Positions 20,145-31,131 of a stretch of DNA of 64,000 nt are shown here, in pieces. Under the pieces are notes generated by a model. That model was given only the letters and a program-made list of their open reading frames with translations, was not told where the DNA came from and did not search any database. The DNA comes from Hyaloperonospora brassicae. Taxonomy: Eukaryota > Oomycota > Peronosporomycetes > Peronosporales > Peronosporaceae. The translations under genes and the position numbers were made by a program. The number at the start of each line of letters is the position of its first letter. The first letter of the stretch is position 1. The DNA is taken from the NCBI GenBank assembly GCA_947650285.1, contig CANTFL010001211.1:248001-312000 (forward strand), read 5' to 3'.

Positions 20145-22117
20145 TCATAACCTGTTATTAACTTCACGTTCATCTAACGCGATCGAACGACTGATCTTGA
20201 TCGTACCAGTCTCCAGATCAAGCACCCTGTAACCCTTGGTGTGTCTTGCATATCCTAACAGCATGCAGCGAAACCCTTTCGCGTCGAATTTCGTGCGCTT
20301 TGAGTCATCGATATGTGCGTATTCAAGTGAACCAAATACACGTAGGTGAGAAATTTCGGGCTTCGTCTTAAAGCACAGTTCAAAAGGAGTCTTCTCCTCG
20401 TGATTGCAGTTCGTGGTTCTGTTAAGTAAATACACCGCCGTATTCACAGCTTCGGCCCACCACTTCTTTGCCACCCGCTTGTAATGCATCATGCTTCTGG
20501 CCGTCTCAACAATCGTACGGTTCATCCGTTCAGCAACACCGTTTTGTTGAGGACTGTAGGGTACTGTCTTCTGATGGATGATGCCGTGTTTCTTGCAGTA
20601 CGAAGCAAACCTCTTGTTTTTGTATTCACCGCCATTGTCAGTACGTATGGCCTTAATACGAAATCCACACTGCTGCTCCATCTCGGTCCGAAATTCAATG
20701 AACTTCGACAGTACTTCACTCTTGGACTTCAGAAAATATACAGTCACTAATCTTGAAAAATCGTCCACGAGAGACAATACGTATCGTGACCCACCAGGAG
20801 TTGGGTTCTTCATAGGGCCCATGACGTCAGAGTGAATAAGCTGCAGTGGCTGCGTTGTCTTTGTCTTCGACTCTTGTGGAAAACTCGCGACACACAGTTT
20901 CCCTTGTAGACACCCTCCACACAAATTCTTGTTCGTGTCAGGTACTACATTCGGTAGTCCTTCCGTAGCCTCCTTTGTCTTTTTAAACTTGTTGTGGCTA
21001 ATGTGACCCATTCGTGCATGCCACAGCTCCCACTTGTTACCAGCGTCTTCATGTTCTACCAACATCGCGTGCTCAAATTCCACATCAAGAGTGTACACGC
21101 TTCTCATGCGCTTCGCAGAAATCATCAACACATTATCCTTGTAGATACCGCAGTATTTTTCACCGAATCGAACGTTGTACCCACGCTGGACGATCTTGGG
21201 AACCGCTAGTAGTCGTCTGTCCAGCGTTGGAATGTGCAATACTTCATTCACAGTCACTGCTGTACCATTCGTACAGCGAAATCGAATGCTTCCTCGTCCA
21301 ATTGCATTCATGACCGCACCATCGGCAACGCGAACTTGAATGGCTTCTCTCAATTTCTCGTACTCAAAGAAATCTTCTTCGGCTGGGGTCATATGTGACG
21401 AGGCGCCGCTGTCCAACAACCATCCTTTTTTTAATCCGTTTGTGGCCGTGAATGCCATTTCATTTCCATCATTCTTGGTGGCAGATCGGCACTCAAACTG
21501 CTTGTGTCCGATCTTGTTACAGCGGTGACACTTCCCACGAAACGGCTGTTTCTTCTTCCAGCTCTCTTCTGCACCACGTTGTTTGCGCATTCCACGACCA
21601 CGATCCTGTTTATGGCCTCCACGACCAACGCGGAAAGCTCCTTCGGAGACCTCTTGCTGCTGCTTCTTCTTGTGTTCCTTCAACAGCTTTTCTTTCACAT
21701 CCACCATCGTCACACCCATGGAATTCTCAATGATGGACACAATCATCTCGTACTCTGCCGGTAAGCTACTCAGCAGAACTGTCATCTGGCGTGCGTCGTC
21801 CATGGTATCGCCCACCGCCTCCATACTCAAAACAAGTTCATCGAAACGGTCGAGGTGGCTCACCATGTCGCCTCCCTCATCCATACGAAATTCGTGCAAT
21901 CGACGTGTCAGTGCCACTCGATTCTGAAGGTTTGTCTTGTTGTAGTAGTCGCGTAGTGTTTCCCATGCTTCCTTCGCAGTGCGAGCATGTCGGATCTTCG
22001 TCTGATGCTTTACTTCGATCCCTTGAGCAATAATAGCAAACGCCTTCATGTCCTTGACCTTCCAATCCTCCGTCATCTCCTGCTCCGACTTCACTTCCAA
22101 GATGTGCTCTAGCAGGC
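20145..22117 (-). CDS. Copia gag-protease-integrase (5' half of polyprotein)
   Basis: This is one long minus-strand frame. From its right end it carries a Copia Gag (TAKEAWETLRDYYNK, LLSSLPAEYEMIV), a zinc knuckle CHRCNKIGHKQFEC, a protease with LLDSGASSHM, and the integrase. The integrase has its HHCC finger (HARMGHISHNKFKK, CGGCLQGKL) and the three catalytic acids in HSDVMGPM, IRTDNGGEYKN and QNGVAERMNRTI. The frame remains open to 22214, but codons beyond 22117 come from a fold-back junction and are not native. The natural N-terminus and the RT half are cut off, although RT lies on the other strand at 22210. Well preserved, so the source element may be active elsewhere. Confidence 0.85.
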
Positions 22118-22209
22118 CCTTCCATGGGTGTGACGATGGTGGATGTGAAAGAAAAGCTGTTGAAGGAACACAAGAAGAAGCAGCAGCAAGAGGTCTCCGA
22201 AGGAGCTTT
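22118..22209 (+). pseudogene. Inverted Copia gag fragment
   Basis: 92 bp encoding MGVTMVDVKEKLLKEHKKK on the plus strand. The same sequence is present on the minus strand in the neighbouring gag block near 21625-21725. The junction sits on the palindrome CCATGG. Confidence 0.8.
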
Positions 22210-23644
22210 CCCAATTGGATCGAAGTGGGTATGGGCTAAAAAGAGTGATGGTCGATACAAAGCACGACTTGTGGCGCTCGGATTCCTGCAACAATATGGT
22301 ATCAACTTTTTCGAGACGTACGCGGCTGTCGCCAGTATGAACTCCATCAGGATGCTATTGTCGATTTGCTGCGCATCAGGATATGTGATCGACCAGCTTG
22401 ATGTTGATACGGCCTACCTGAATGCCGACCTACAAGAAGAAGTATACTTGTTACCACCCAAAGGGATGAAAATTGGCAGCGAGTTTGTACTTAAATTGAA
22501 TCGCGCGCTTTACGGACTTAAGCAGGCTGCAAATGCCTGGAATAAGACGATTCACAATGCATTACTGGAGATGGGATTTGTCGCGTGCGGTGCTGATCGA
22601 TGCATATACAAGATAAAGGATGGTGAAGGCTGGGCGTACGTGTGATTATACGGTGATGATATGATTGTGGCTGCAAAAGAAGCAACCACGGTACGCAAGG
22701 TGAAAGAACAAATCTCTCAGCGGTTTCAAACCAAAGACCTTGGTCCAGTGAAGCACTTGCTTGGAATGGAAGTTATGTACGACCGAAAGAAGCGTGAGAT
22801 GTTTATTTCGCAACAAAGATACATCGAGGAGACTGCAGACATGTTTGGACAGACTCAAGCCCGACCAACTGGTAACCCATGTGATCAGAGCATGAAACTG
22901 TCCAGCGCAAACAGTCCAAAGTCCGATGTCGAAAGACAAGCCATGAGTCGTACACCGTACCGCCAATTGCTGGGACGACTGCTGTTTATAGTGACCACGA
23001 CCAGACCAGACGCAGCATTTCCTGTGAGCCAACTTGGACGATTTGCAGAAAACCCTGGCTCACAACAATGGAAGGCACTGATCAAAGTGCTAAGATACCT
23101 CCGCTCGACGAGTGGTTTTGGATTACACTACAGTGTTGACAAACTACAGCAACAACTAACAGCGTATAGTGACGCCGATTGGGGAAACAGCTTGGACGAC
23201 CGTCGATCGGTATCTGGTGTTTTGCTGGTGCTTAATGGAGGCCCTGTTATATTTAAGTCTAAGTACCAACGCACCGTTGCATTGAGTACTTCTGAGGCTG
23301 AATACATGGCGCTAAGCATGTGCACTCAAGACATACTATGGGCAAGGATGTTAATGGCTGACCTCGGATTCGAGCAGAAGAATCCTACTGTCATCTACGA
23401 GGATAATCAAGGAGCCATTGCTCTCGCAACAAACCCAGGATACCATGCGCGGACTAAACACGTAGACATACGTCACCACTTTGTCCGAGAGAAAGTTCTG
23501 GCCGGTGATATAAAAGTGATCTACAAGGAGACGGAACATCAACTTGCCGACATACTAACGAAGGCACTCGGCACCAAGCGATTCCAGTACCTCCGTGCCG
23601 GAATGGACATCAAGGTACGTGATGGACCCGAGCATCAACAGTGA
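22210..23644 (+). pseudogene. Copia RT and RNase H
   Basis: Contains the RT motifs NFFETYAAVASMNSIR, DVDTAYLNADLQEEVYLLPP and LNRALYGLKQAANAW, then the active site. The expected YVDD reads YGDD near 22655, and a TGA at 22643-22645 lies just before it, so RT is dead. RNase H follows with AYSDADWGNSLDDRRS, STSEAEYMALS, YEDNQGAIAL, KHVDIRHHFVREKV and LADILTKAL, ending QHQQ at 23644. Apart from the stop and the YGDD change this is well preserved. Confidence 0.88.
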
Positions 23645-23651
23645 GTGGGAG

Positions 23652-23905
23652 TGTTGATGTGTGCACTGTCAATGCACGGTCAACAAAGCCAACTGTGATT
23701 TGCTACGCACAAGTGACAAGACAGCGATGATACGACAGGGTGTAAACGGTTCACATGCAGTCTGATGATTCTAGAACTACCTTGAGTGTATGTTCTAGAA
23801 TCCATCAAGATCAGGGAAAGCTACAAGGTAGAAGAAGATAACACGACGAGTAAGTTCATAGGAAAACTAATTCAATACACTTTCCAATTTTCCTTCGACA
23901 TAACA
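23652..23905 (+). repeat. Copia LTR (254 bp)
   Basis: Starts TGTTGATGTGTG and ends ACATAACA, with TGTT/AACA inverted tips. It follows the purine tract GTGAGTGGGAG (23641-23651) after RNase H and is itself followed by a primer-binding site and the gag start. So one LTR serves as both the 3' end of one unit and the 5' end of the next. Confidence 0.8.
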
Positions 23906-23920
23906 GGTTATGAGCCCAAG
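23906..23920 (+). promoter_or_regulatory. Copia primer-binding site
   Basis: GGTTATGAGCCCAAG directly follows the LTR. It is complementary to a Met-tRNA anticodon stem-loop (CUCAUAA), as in Copia-type elements primed by a half-tRNA. Assigned from general knowledge of such sites. Confidence 0.55.
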
Positions 23921-23952
23921 AGCTTAAGGACCCCTGCCAGAAGCCAGTACGA

Positions 23953-24841
23953 TGAAGAAACCCGATGACCTGCTTGAAACAGACAACTACTTCCATTGGG
24001 AATTCAATATGAAGATGTTGAAATGGAAGAGCACGAAATTGTCGAAGATGTGGAGATGGAAGTACCGAGTTCTGACAATGACATCAGTAACACACCTTCG
24101 AGTGAGACAAGCAATCATTATCTTGCAAGAAATATGAACAACGAACAACATCAACACACTTCCCAAGTAATTCAACAAGGACCTCGTCACCAAGAACTCG
24201 AATTACACAATCCGCACGACTCTGGAGCGATGGTGTTCCGTCCACAACTTAAAAGTCGTTCCGGTCGCGAGCATCAGTATCGTGTTCTTACTGACGATGC
24301 CAGTGGGAGAAGTGAATCCGGACCACGAGGAGGTGTTGATGAAATGCTACCAATTGAGCAACCTGTTCAGCTCTTGTTGGAAGACAATAACACTAGTACC
24401 ACAACAGAAAACAGCATTGTGCCATACAATGAAAACCATGAAGCCAGTGGGAGTGAAGATGACGAACCTCCTTCCAAGCGATCGCGAATAAACAGCGATG
24501 TGGCATTGATAGCAGAAGTTGCCATGATAGCTCGTGATTTACCTGGCTCTTATGCGGAGGCAGTGAATGGACCTGACAGATACCAATGGATTAAAGCTAT
24601 TGAGAATGAATTTGCGGCTCATGAGCGTAACAAGACGTGGACACCAATTGTACGCAAGCCTGGAATGAAACCAATTGGATCGAAGTGGGTATGGGCTAAA
24701 AAGAGTGATGGTCGATACAAAGCACGACTTGTGGCGCTCGGATTCCTGCAACAATATGGTATCAACTTTTTCGAGACGTACGCGGCTGTCGCCAGTATGA
24801 ACTCCATCAGGATGCTATTATTCCTCAAGGGATCGAAGTAA
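23953..24841 (+). pseudogene. Copia gag start fused to linker and RT start
   Basis: The gag ATG near 23952 gives MKKPDDLLETDNYFHWEFN and then joins, near 24010, the acidic linker (VEMEEHEIVEDVEMEVPSS, frame from 23996). This runs into the RT start and stops near 24841. The second part duplicates 19635-20083. The fusion is out of frame and cannot be a natural polyprotein. Confidence 0.8.
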
Positions 24842-25204
24842 AGCATCAGACGAAGATCCGACATGCTCGCACTGCGAAGGAAGCATGGGAAACACTACGC
24901 GACTACTACAACAAGACAAACCTTCAGAATCGAGTGGCACTGACACGTCGATTGCACGAATTTCGTATGGATGAGGGAGGCGACATGGTGAGCCACCTCG
25001 ACCGTTTCGATGAACTTGTTTTGAGTATGGAGGCGGTGGGCGATACCATGGACGACGCACGCCAGATGACAGTTCTGCTGAGTAGCTTACCGGCAGAGTA
25101 CGAGATGATTGTGTCCATCATTGAGAATTCCATGGGTGTGACGATGGTGGATGTGAAAGAAGGTCAAGGACATGAAGGCGTTTGCTATTATTGCTCAAGG
25201 GATC
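24842..25204 (+). pseudogene. Copia gag internal fragment
   Basis: Encodes gag sequence (KHQTKIRHARTAKEAWETL, LDRFDELVLSMEAVGDTM) matching the minus-strand gag block at 21700-22060. It ends by jumping back to an earlier gag segment (KVKDMKAFAIIAQG in register) near 25162. Confidence 0.8.
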
Positions 25205-25308
25205 CGAAGTAATAATAGCAAACGCCTTCATGTCCTTGACCTTCTTTCACATCCACCATCGTCACACCCATGGAATTCTCAATGATGGACACAATCATCT
25301 CGTACTCT
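25096..25308. repeat. Near-perfect long inverted repeat in the Copia mosaic
   Basis: About 98 bp from 25096 to about 25193 is repeated in reverse complement from about 25207 to 25308, with a short loop around GATCCGAAG. Both arms contain the same two gag pieces in the same order, so the arm already contained the gag-gag junction when it was inverted. Confidence 0.85.
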
Positions 25309-25310
25309 GC

Positions 25311-26034
25311 TAGTCTCGATCCAACGACCTTTCCGGCACGGAGGTACTGGAATCGCTTGGTGCCGAGTGCCTTCGTTAGTATGTCGGCAAGTTGATGTTC
25401 CGTCTCCTTGTAGATCACCTTTATATCACCGGCCAGAACTTTCTCTCGGACAAAGTGGTGACGTATGTCTACGTGTTTAGTCCGCGCATGGTATCCTGGG
25501 TTTGTTGCGAGAGCAATGGCTCCTTGACCAGTTCACTCATCTAACGCGATCGAACGACTGATCTTGATCGTACCAGTCTCCAGATCAAGCACCCTGTAAC
25601 CCTTGGTGTGTCTTGCATATCTTAACAGCATGCAGCGAAACCCTTTCGCGTCGAATTTCGTGCGCTTTGAGTCATCGATATGTGCGTATCCAAGTGAACC
25701 AAATACACGTAGGTGAGAAATTTCGGGCTTCGTCTTAAAGCACAGTTCAAAAGGAGTCCGTAAAGCGCGCGATTCAATTTAAGTACAAACTCGCTGCCAA
25801 TTTTCATCCCTTTGGGTGGTAACAAGTATACTTCTTCTTGTAGGTCGGCATTCAGGTAGGCCGTATCAACATCAAGCTGGTCGATCACATATCCTGCTGC
25901 GCAGCAAATCGACAATAGCATCCTGATGGAGTTCATACTGGCGACAGCCGCGTACGTCTCGAAAAAGTTGATACCATATTGTTGCAGGAATCCGAGCGCC
26001 ACAAGTCGTGCTTTGTATCGACCATTGAGCTGAT
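25311..26034 (-). pseudogene. Copia RNase H, integrase and RT fragments
   Basis: Three minus-strand blocks: the RNase H end (matching about 23390-23605), the integrase end (matching the block from about 20172), and an RT piece (25760-26034, matching about 22247-22515, ending at the CGATACAAAGC segment). They are joined out of natural order. E1 sequence resumes at about 26035. Confidence 0.8.
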
Positions 26035-26040
26035 CCTCAC

Positions 26041-27783
26041 GCGAACCATTGCGATTCGCGAAACTGACCATGGAGCGATCTCGGGAGCGACCCGTCGGGA
26101 AGGCGCCAGATAATTGGGAATCCACCGATCCCGTGGCTGCTGGATTGATGGAAGATGGTCGAAATCGACGGAAGAGATGACTCGGTTAGCCACTTGGCGC
26201 GTCGGAAGGGTGATGCTGTTTTCGCTATCGGACAAATGGCGATCCGAAGGCGCAGTAGACCCCGGAGGCGGACTAGCGGAGCCAGTCTCGCTGTGTGTTT
26301 CCCCTTTCGGCGACACCTCCACATCTTCTACGTCTCCATCATCTTTAATTTTAATAGCGAAAGCGACCTGGGCAGCCGGAGAGGAGTCTATAGTCGAAGA
26401 TCGGGCGTCCGATCTAGATTGACGACGAGCGGTCGATCTCGATCGGGACAACACGGAACGGGTCAAATCTACTGAGCTAGAGTCCGACTCGGTTGGCTCC
26501 CCACTTCTCGATCCAGTCCTAGAAGACGTGGACGAAGGCGGCGAAAAAGAAAAATTGGGTGAAGGCTTGGGTGGGGCCAATCTGGACAGTTTCTTGGAGG
26601 GCGTTGAGAAATTCAACGACAATAGCCGGGAAGCCACACGGGTGGTGGAAGAATCTCTGTATCGTGACCTTGGTCGAACACGCCGACGCTTGGTAGGCGG
26701 GCTAGACGATCTCGATCTGGACCTACGGGCAAGCGATCTCATTCTCTGGGTAGCGGAAACAGGTGGCGATCCGACCAGAATAGCACTCTTGGGCGTCGAT
26801 CGAACGGTCAGTGCAGACGACCGGGACCCGAGTATAGCACTGTTCAGGGTGTCGAGGAGGGCACTCTGTTCTGCTATGGACCGATCCCGATAGTGTTCGG
26901 CCACCTGTAGCTGGTCGTGCACCGTGAGGTGTTCCGCAAGCTGACGACGGAGGTTGGCGTTTTTTATCTGCGAAAGTGCCAACTGACCCTCCAGAGGAGT
27001 CAAGCCATCCACTTGTTGCACGAGAACGCTAATTGAAGCCAGTCCCTCTGCGATCTCCGCTTGAGACCGATCCAATTCCTCCTTCAAGTGCAAAACATCT
27101 ATGTGAAGGAAAGACCTGTCGGTGGTCAACTGGTCACACTGCTGTCGGAGAGAATTGATTTCGGCTTGGAGCGAAATGAGTTGAGCCCTCAAAGCGTTCA
27201 CCTGTCGTTCCAAGCTGCCTTGATCTTCATCGTTGGCACGTAGCAAAGCACGTAGCCGAAGAATCTGCGCAGATTGATCTCGATGTGTCCGCAGAACTCG
27301 TTTACAATCGCTCAGAGAATGTACTGCGTCGACGGAGCGGCCTTGCATCAAATCATATCGACGCTGGACAAAAGAGACGAAAGGTGCGACCGATCTGTAC
27401 AGAGAATCAATCTCGTCTTGCAAGCGATCCCCCCGGGCGACCGCATCTCGGTATGACTGCTGAAGCGCATGAATTGTATCGGTTTGGCTGCAAAAGGTAG
27501 CCGCTTGATCCCACAAATAAGATATCGTAGCCAACGTGAGACGAACGTCGTCGGCAGAAACTCGCGGAACGAAGCCGGTGACGCCCGCAATTGGAGCAGA
27601 CCCTGTACGAGACTTCCTAGGGGCCAGAATGTCGGAATTGAACGCACCCAGAATCGCCGGAGGTGCAGGAAGTGAGGACGGCTCAGAGGGACGATCGGGC
27701 GATCCCGTGACGATCGATGGCGACCCGACCGAACTGGAATCACTTGGAGATTCGTGTCGATCTGGAACAATTGGAGCATACAT
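26041..27783 (-). CDS. Antisense protein of E1, N-terminal part (about 580 aa)
   Basis: Long frame opposite to gag-pol, starting at an ATG (27783) about 350 bp from the 3' LTR. It has a Ser/Pro-rich start, then a long coiled coil (LRALLRANDEDQGSLERQV, LRAQLISLQAEINSLRQQ, LHLKEELDRSQAEIAEG), then a basic Arg/Ser region (RSRSRSSSPPTKRRRVRPR) that could be nuclear. An acidic segment (IKIKDDGDVEDVEVSPKG) and a short tail are cut by the Copia mosaic. The frame stays open into Copia DNA to 25933, which is not native. The protein probably continued into 18630-19266. No family recognised. The 580-codon length without a stop argues against chance. Confidence 0.6.
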
Positions 27784-27963
27784 CCCGCGGTCCGGCTATC
27801 CAGACGGCAAGTTGCGGGCTGGGGACGAAGGTCCGGTCGGCTGTCGATCTGGCGATCTCGGGGCGAGCGGTGGAGATCTGGCTGGACCTAGATGGCTTGG
27901 AGACGCATGTTGATCTGGGACGATTGGAGCATACCTCCCGCGATCCGGCTATTCGGACGACGG
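27740..27963. repeat. Direct repeat at the start of the E1 antisense frame
   Basis: About 65 bp at 27740-27806 is repeated with a few changes at 27897-27963. Both contain GATTGGAGCATAC or AATTGGAGCATAC. The antisense ATG lies in the first copy. The repeat could be a promoter or leader duplication for the antisense transcript. Confidence 0.6.
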
Positions 27964-28084
27964 GTCGCGATCCTGAGACAGAAACACGGTAGAGCCTTCT
28001 GACGAGATCGGCGAGGTGGGGAGATGCGATGGAAATGCCATGAGACGGACTTTAGTGGTTGGAGCGAAGTTGATGAGTGACTGC

Positions 28085-28129
28085 ACTGAGGTCAATTATT
28101 GTACAATGGACCTCAGTACAGGGAGCGGT
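28085..28129. promoter_or_regulatory. Hairpin and purine tract before the E1 3' LTR
   Basis: ACTGAGGTC (28085-28093) pairs with GACCTCAGT (28109-28117). It is followed by ACAGGGAGCGG, a weak polypurine tract, immediately before the LTR at 28130. The placement fits plus-strand priming. The hairpin could also act as a terminator or processing signal. Role inferred. Confidence 0.45.
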
Positions 28130-29914
28130 TGTGGTGAAGTCGGTAACTAAATTTTGTACGAGGGTCGGTGGCTACACAATTGGGACGCCACTTACTGGTG
28201 GAAAAAGAGGCCATGGGAATTGGCGAATCAATAAGGAAACGGGATCGTCGATCCGATCCAATTGTCGTCAGACTGATGGGTACGGAACGATCTGAGACGG
28301 GGTGATCCGGGACAAGACGACAGTTAGGACGATTTCCATGGAGCGATCTGGGACAAGGATCTGATATCGGGCGATGTGATGTGACTATGTGACGAAGGCG
28401 TAACATCCTGCAGACCGGTGACACTCTCTACGGGTCTCCCAAAGGGAGTACTGATTTAGGTTAATTATGGACCGATCTGGAAGTGGGGATGTTTGTGGGG
28501 GTCCGTGGGACCGTTGTAGGAATTGTGGATGGTCCCATTGTGCGGATAAACCGTTGATTATAGTATCGGAGCATGCACAATGAACGGAAAAAGGCATATA
28601 GGGCCGTATCGCACTGTGTCGATCCTCAACGATCTCGAATTGGACATCAGATCGGTCATGTTCCCTGCTGGTTGTGGATATTTCGATGATGGAGCTATTG
28701 TATGATGATGTACATGCTTGTTGAAGATCCATGAGTGATGTACCAAAAGTTCAGACCGAAAGAGCCAGTGGAAGACGGTCGAAGTGACGTCGCAAAATGG
28801 ATTTAGACACATTCCACATCTTGGATACTATTCTGGACTTTTCGGTACCAAAATTGGGTATTTGGTACCATATGTGGAATTTGGTCCTTTTTTTGGTGTC
28901 TAGGTGCGATATCGGGAGTATTGGCGCTATCTTTGGAGTACAGGTCACGAAATTTCGACACGTGTTCAAGGGGGCGGTCAAGCTTAAAGGTGAAATCGAC
29001 TTGGACAGTGACCTACGGTTGGTAATAGGCTTAATGATAGATCGGATATTAATTTGGTTGGTTAATAAACAGACTTGGACTCTACTTCTTCTGCTCACGA
29101 CACACGTTCTCCTCCCCTCTTCTCCGGGAAAAATTGATTTGGCTTCCCCGGCGGGTCAAGGCACGCGTGTTACAGGGACACAGAAGACCGATCTTGGATT
29201 GTTGGCCAAGATCGAGAAGAGCGATCACGAGATATCTGGCCCGGATCGATCAAGTACTCACACTCAACTCAACTGCTAGGGTAGCAGCCACACAACAAAG
29301 GTAAAGGAAAAGGATTTTGGACGCAAGATCGCAAGACGGCTCAAGTGGTCAGAAGATCTGGACAAAGAGTTCAAGACAAGACCGAGCAAGACCGAAGCGA
29401 TCTACAGGGCAGATCGGCACGTTTCATTTTGGCGAAACAAGCAACCGATCCACCCACATTGCGCACTTCCGGCAAGATCGGCCGATCCCAAGACCAGATC
29501 GGACCGATCCCAACGCAAGATCGACGCAAGACTACTATTTGCTGAGTGAAGATTTCCGCACAGCGAAGACCCCGATCCCGAAGACGAATCGAGATCGGTG
29601 TGATTCAAGATCGAGATCGCGACATCTCCAAATAGAGATCGCCGCGACTCAAGATCAAGATCGCAGAACCCCCGTTTGTGGTGTGAAGATCTTCGCACCG
29701 GAAGCGAACTCTCAACCCCAAACCCTCAGCGAGATCTACATCTCCCAAGGCCATTGCAAAGAGCTCAAGCCAGCCCAACCGACGGGTACACAAGGTGAGC
29801 ACAAGGCTATAAAAAAAAGGCACGGATCGGAGTACCCCCTCCGTGAGTCGGTAAGTCTGGGCAAGTGGAAGATCGACACTCACTAGAGTAATTTGTGAGA
29901 TCGGCTTCGTCACA
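28130..29914 (+). repeat. 3' LTR of E1
   Basis: Begins TGTGGTGAAG and ends TCGTCACA, and aligns throughout with 8761-10540. It is followed by the TTGC duplication at 29915-29918 and E2 sequence. Confidence 0.92.
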
Positions 29915-29918
29915 TTGC

Positions 29919-31131
29919 TTTTATCACTATGAGACGTATCTGACGTGGGGCGCTCATCAGCTGCCACCGGGCGTCGGGACTGACGGGTCGAATACCCATT
30001 ACGCTTCTCGAAAGTTGGGACAGTAGGGTCCCTGTAGTTGCTAGTTGTCTTAGCACGCTCTATACAAGAGCTCATGTCTTGAACGACATCTGGTGGAGAG
30101 TTATATAACTCGAACACTTCACCCAGTGGATTAACACATACCACTTCACTTGCATTAAGTGGGCTTTGCCCTGAATGCTCTGGCTGTTTTTCGACAATGT
30201 CATTATCGACATTCAGTGAGTTGCCATCACGGCCACCCTCACTCTGTGTAATTTCACGTGCCACCGCACTTATATCATGAGAATTACTTCCTGTATGTCC
30301 CGCCCGTAGGCCAACCATGCTTGACGCATGCAGTGACTCATTATCTCAACGAGTATCACCCAACAAAGTACATCTCTCTTCAAGCACATTAGAAGAGCTC
30401 CGCTCAATATTCATGTCATAGACGTTCGAGCTAGTTAGCTCCGACATACCAATGTCCAGCACATTGACATCTTCCGCCAATGACTCGCGCCAATAGTGCT
30501 TTTGTTGCCTAGCAAAGGTGGGTTCATGACTCTCCAAAGCTTCACTAGGAACATTGCGCGTGGCGCCTAAGGTCTTAGACCTCCAATCGATACATGGTTC
30601 ATGGCGTTTAAGCCATGTCATACCTAGGATGAGATCGTATCTCGAATCCAAGTCAAGGACGAGACAGCGCTCGGTGCTATCAAAGTCCAAAAACTTCACG
30701 CCCAAGTTCAACGGAACTTTGGGCACAGTAACGCGACTACCCGTCGCTAACCGAACAGTGATGGAATCACCGTCGTGCGCTTTGAGCGCCTCAGCATATT
30801 GCTGACTCCTCTCAAGGGAACGGCGTCTAGCATAGTTGCATGACGCCCCATAATCGATTAATATCGACCAGTGCTTCTCAAAGCCTTTAACTATCGCCTC
30901 GGCGACTATCAAGCCAGGCTTGTATCCACGCTCTGTGCTTGCTGGCACGGAGCTCTGTGGGGCTAAGTCCTGTGTTGCTCTACCTCGTAGAGAAGTGACA
31001 GAACTCAGTTCTACCTCAGTAGGGCGCCCCGCGCCTACTGGGTGTCGACGTTTCCCCGTGCCATACCAAGTTTCTGGTTGAGGCTGGGGTTTCGACCCGT
31101 AGGAGTCGGTCGTTGCTTCCGCAAAGGACAA
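29919..31131 (-). pseudogene. Protease and pol linker of E2 copy 1
   Basis: Pol opens in the -1 frame inside the end of gag ([17 protein letters not shown] region). The protease core reads [15 protein letters not shown]. The active site D-S-G of copy 2 is D-Y-G here, a one-base change near 30852 that should abolish activity. The downstream motif DLILGMTWL is intact. A stop near 30345 (TGA for a Cys codon) and frame damage near 29980 follow. The linker continues to the E1 insertion. Confidence 0.85.

Larger units (their letters stand above)
19635..26034. mobile_element. Scrambled Copia mosaic nested in E1
   Basis: At least ten blocks of one Copia family lie in mixed order and orientation. They are linker-RT start (+, 19635-20083), PBS/gag start (-, 20084-20156), gag-protease-integrase (-, 20157-22117), gag piece (+, 22118-22209), RT-RNase H-LTR-gag start (+, 22210-24010) and linker-RT start again (+, 24010-24829). 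Then come gag (+, 24830-25204), an inverted copy of its end (-, to 25310), RNase H end (-, 25311-25527), integrase end (-, 25528-25760) and RT (-, 25760-26034). Blocks repeated in the mosaic are nearly identical, so the event is recent or an assembly error. Confidence 0.8.
8761..29914 (+). mobile_element. Ty3/Gypsy element E1 (GATC-rich, dual RNase H), with nested Copia mosaic
   Basis: Two LTRs of about 1.78 kb (8761-10540 and 28130-29914) flank gag, a broken pol with chromodomain, and an antisense frame that the Copia mosaic splits. Without the mosaic and the adjoining foreign piece (19268-26034) the element is about 14.4 kb, long for a Gypsy element. The element sits inside E2 copy 1. The LTRs differ at only a few percent of positions by eye, so the insertion is not ancient. 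GATC is strongly over-represented through the whole element. Confidence 0.92.

Noticed and set aside
20484..21927. Plus-strand frames over Copia gag-integrase
   Set aside because: They are shadows of the well supported minus-strand polyprotein with no motif of their own.
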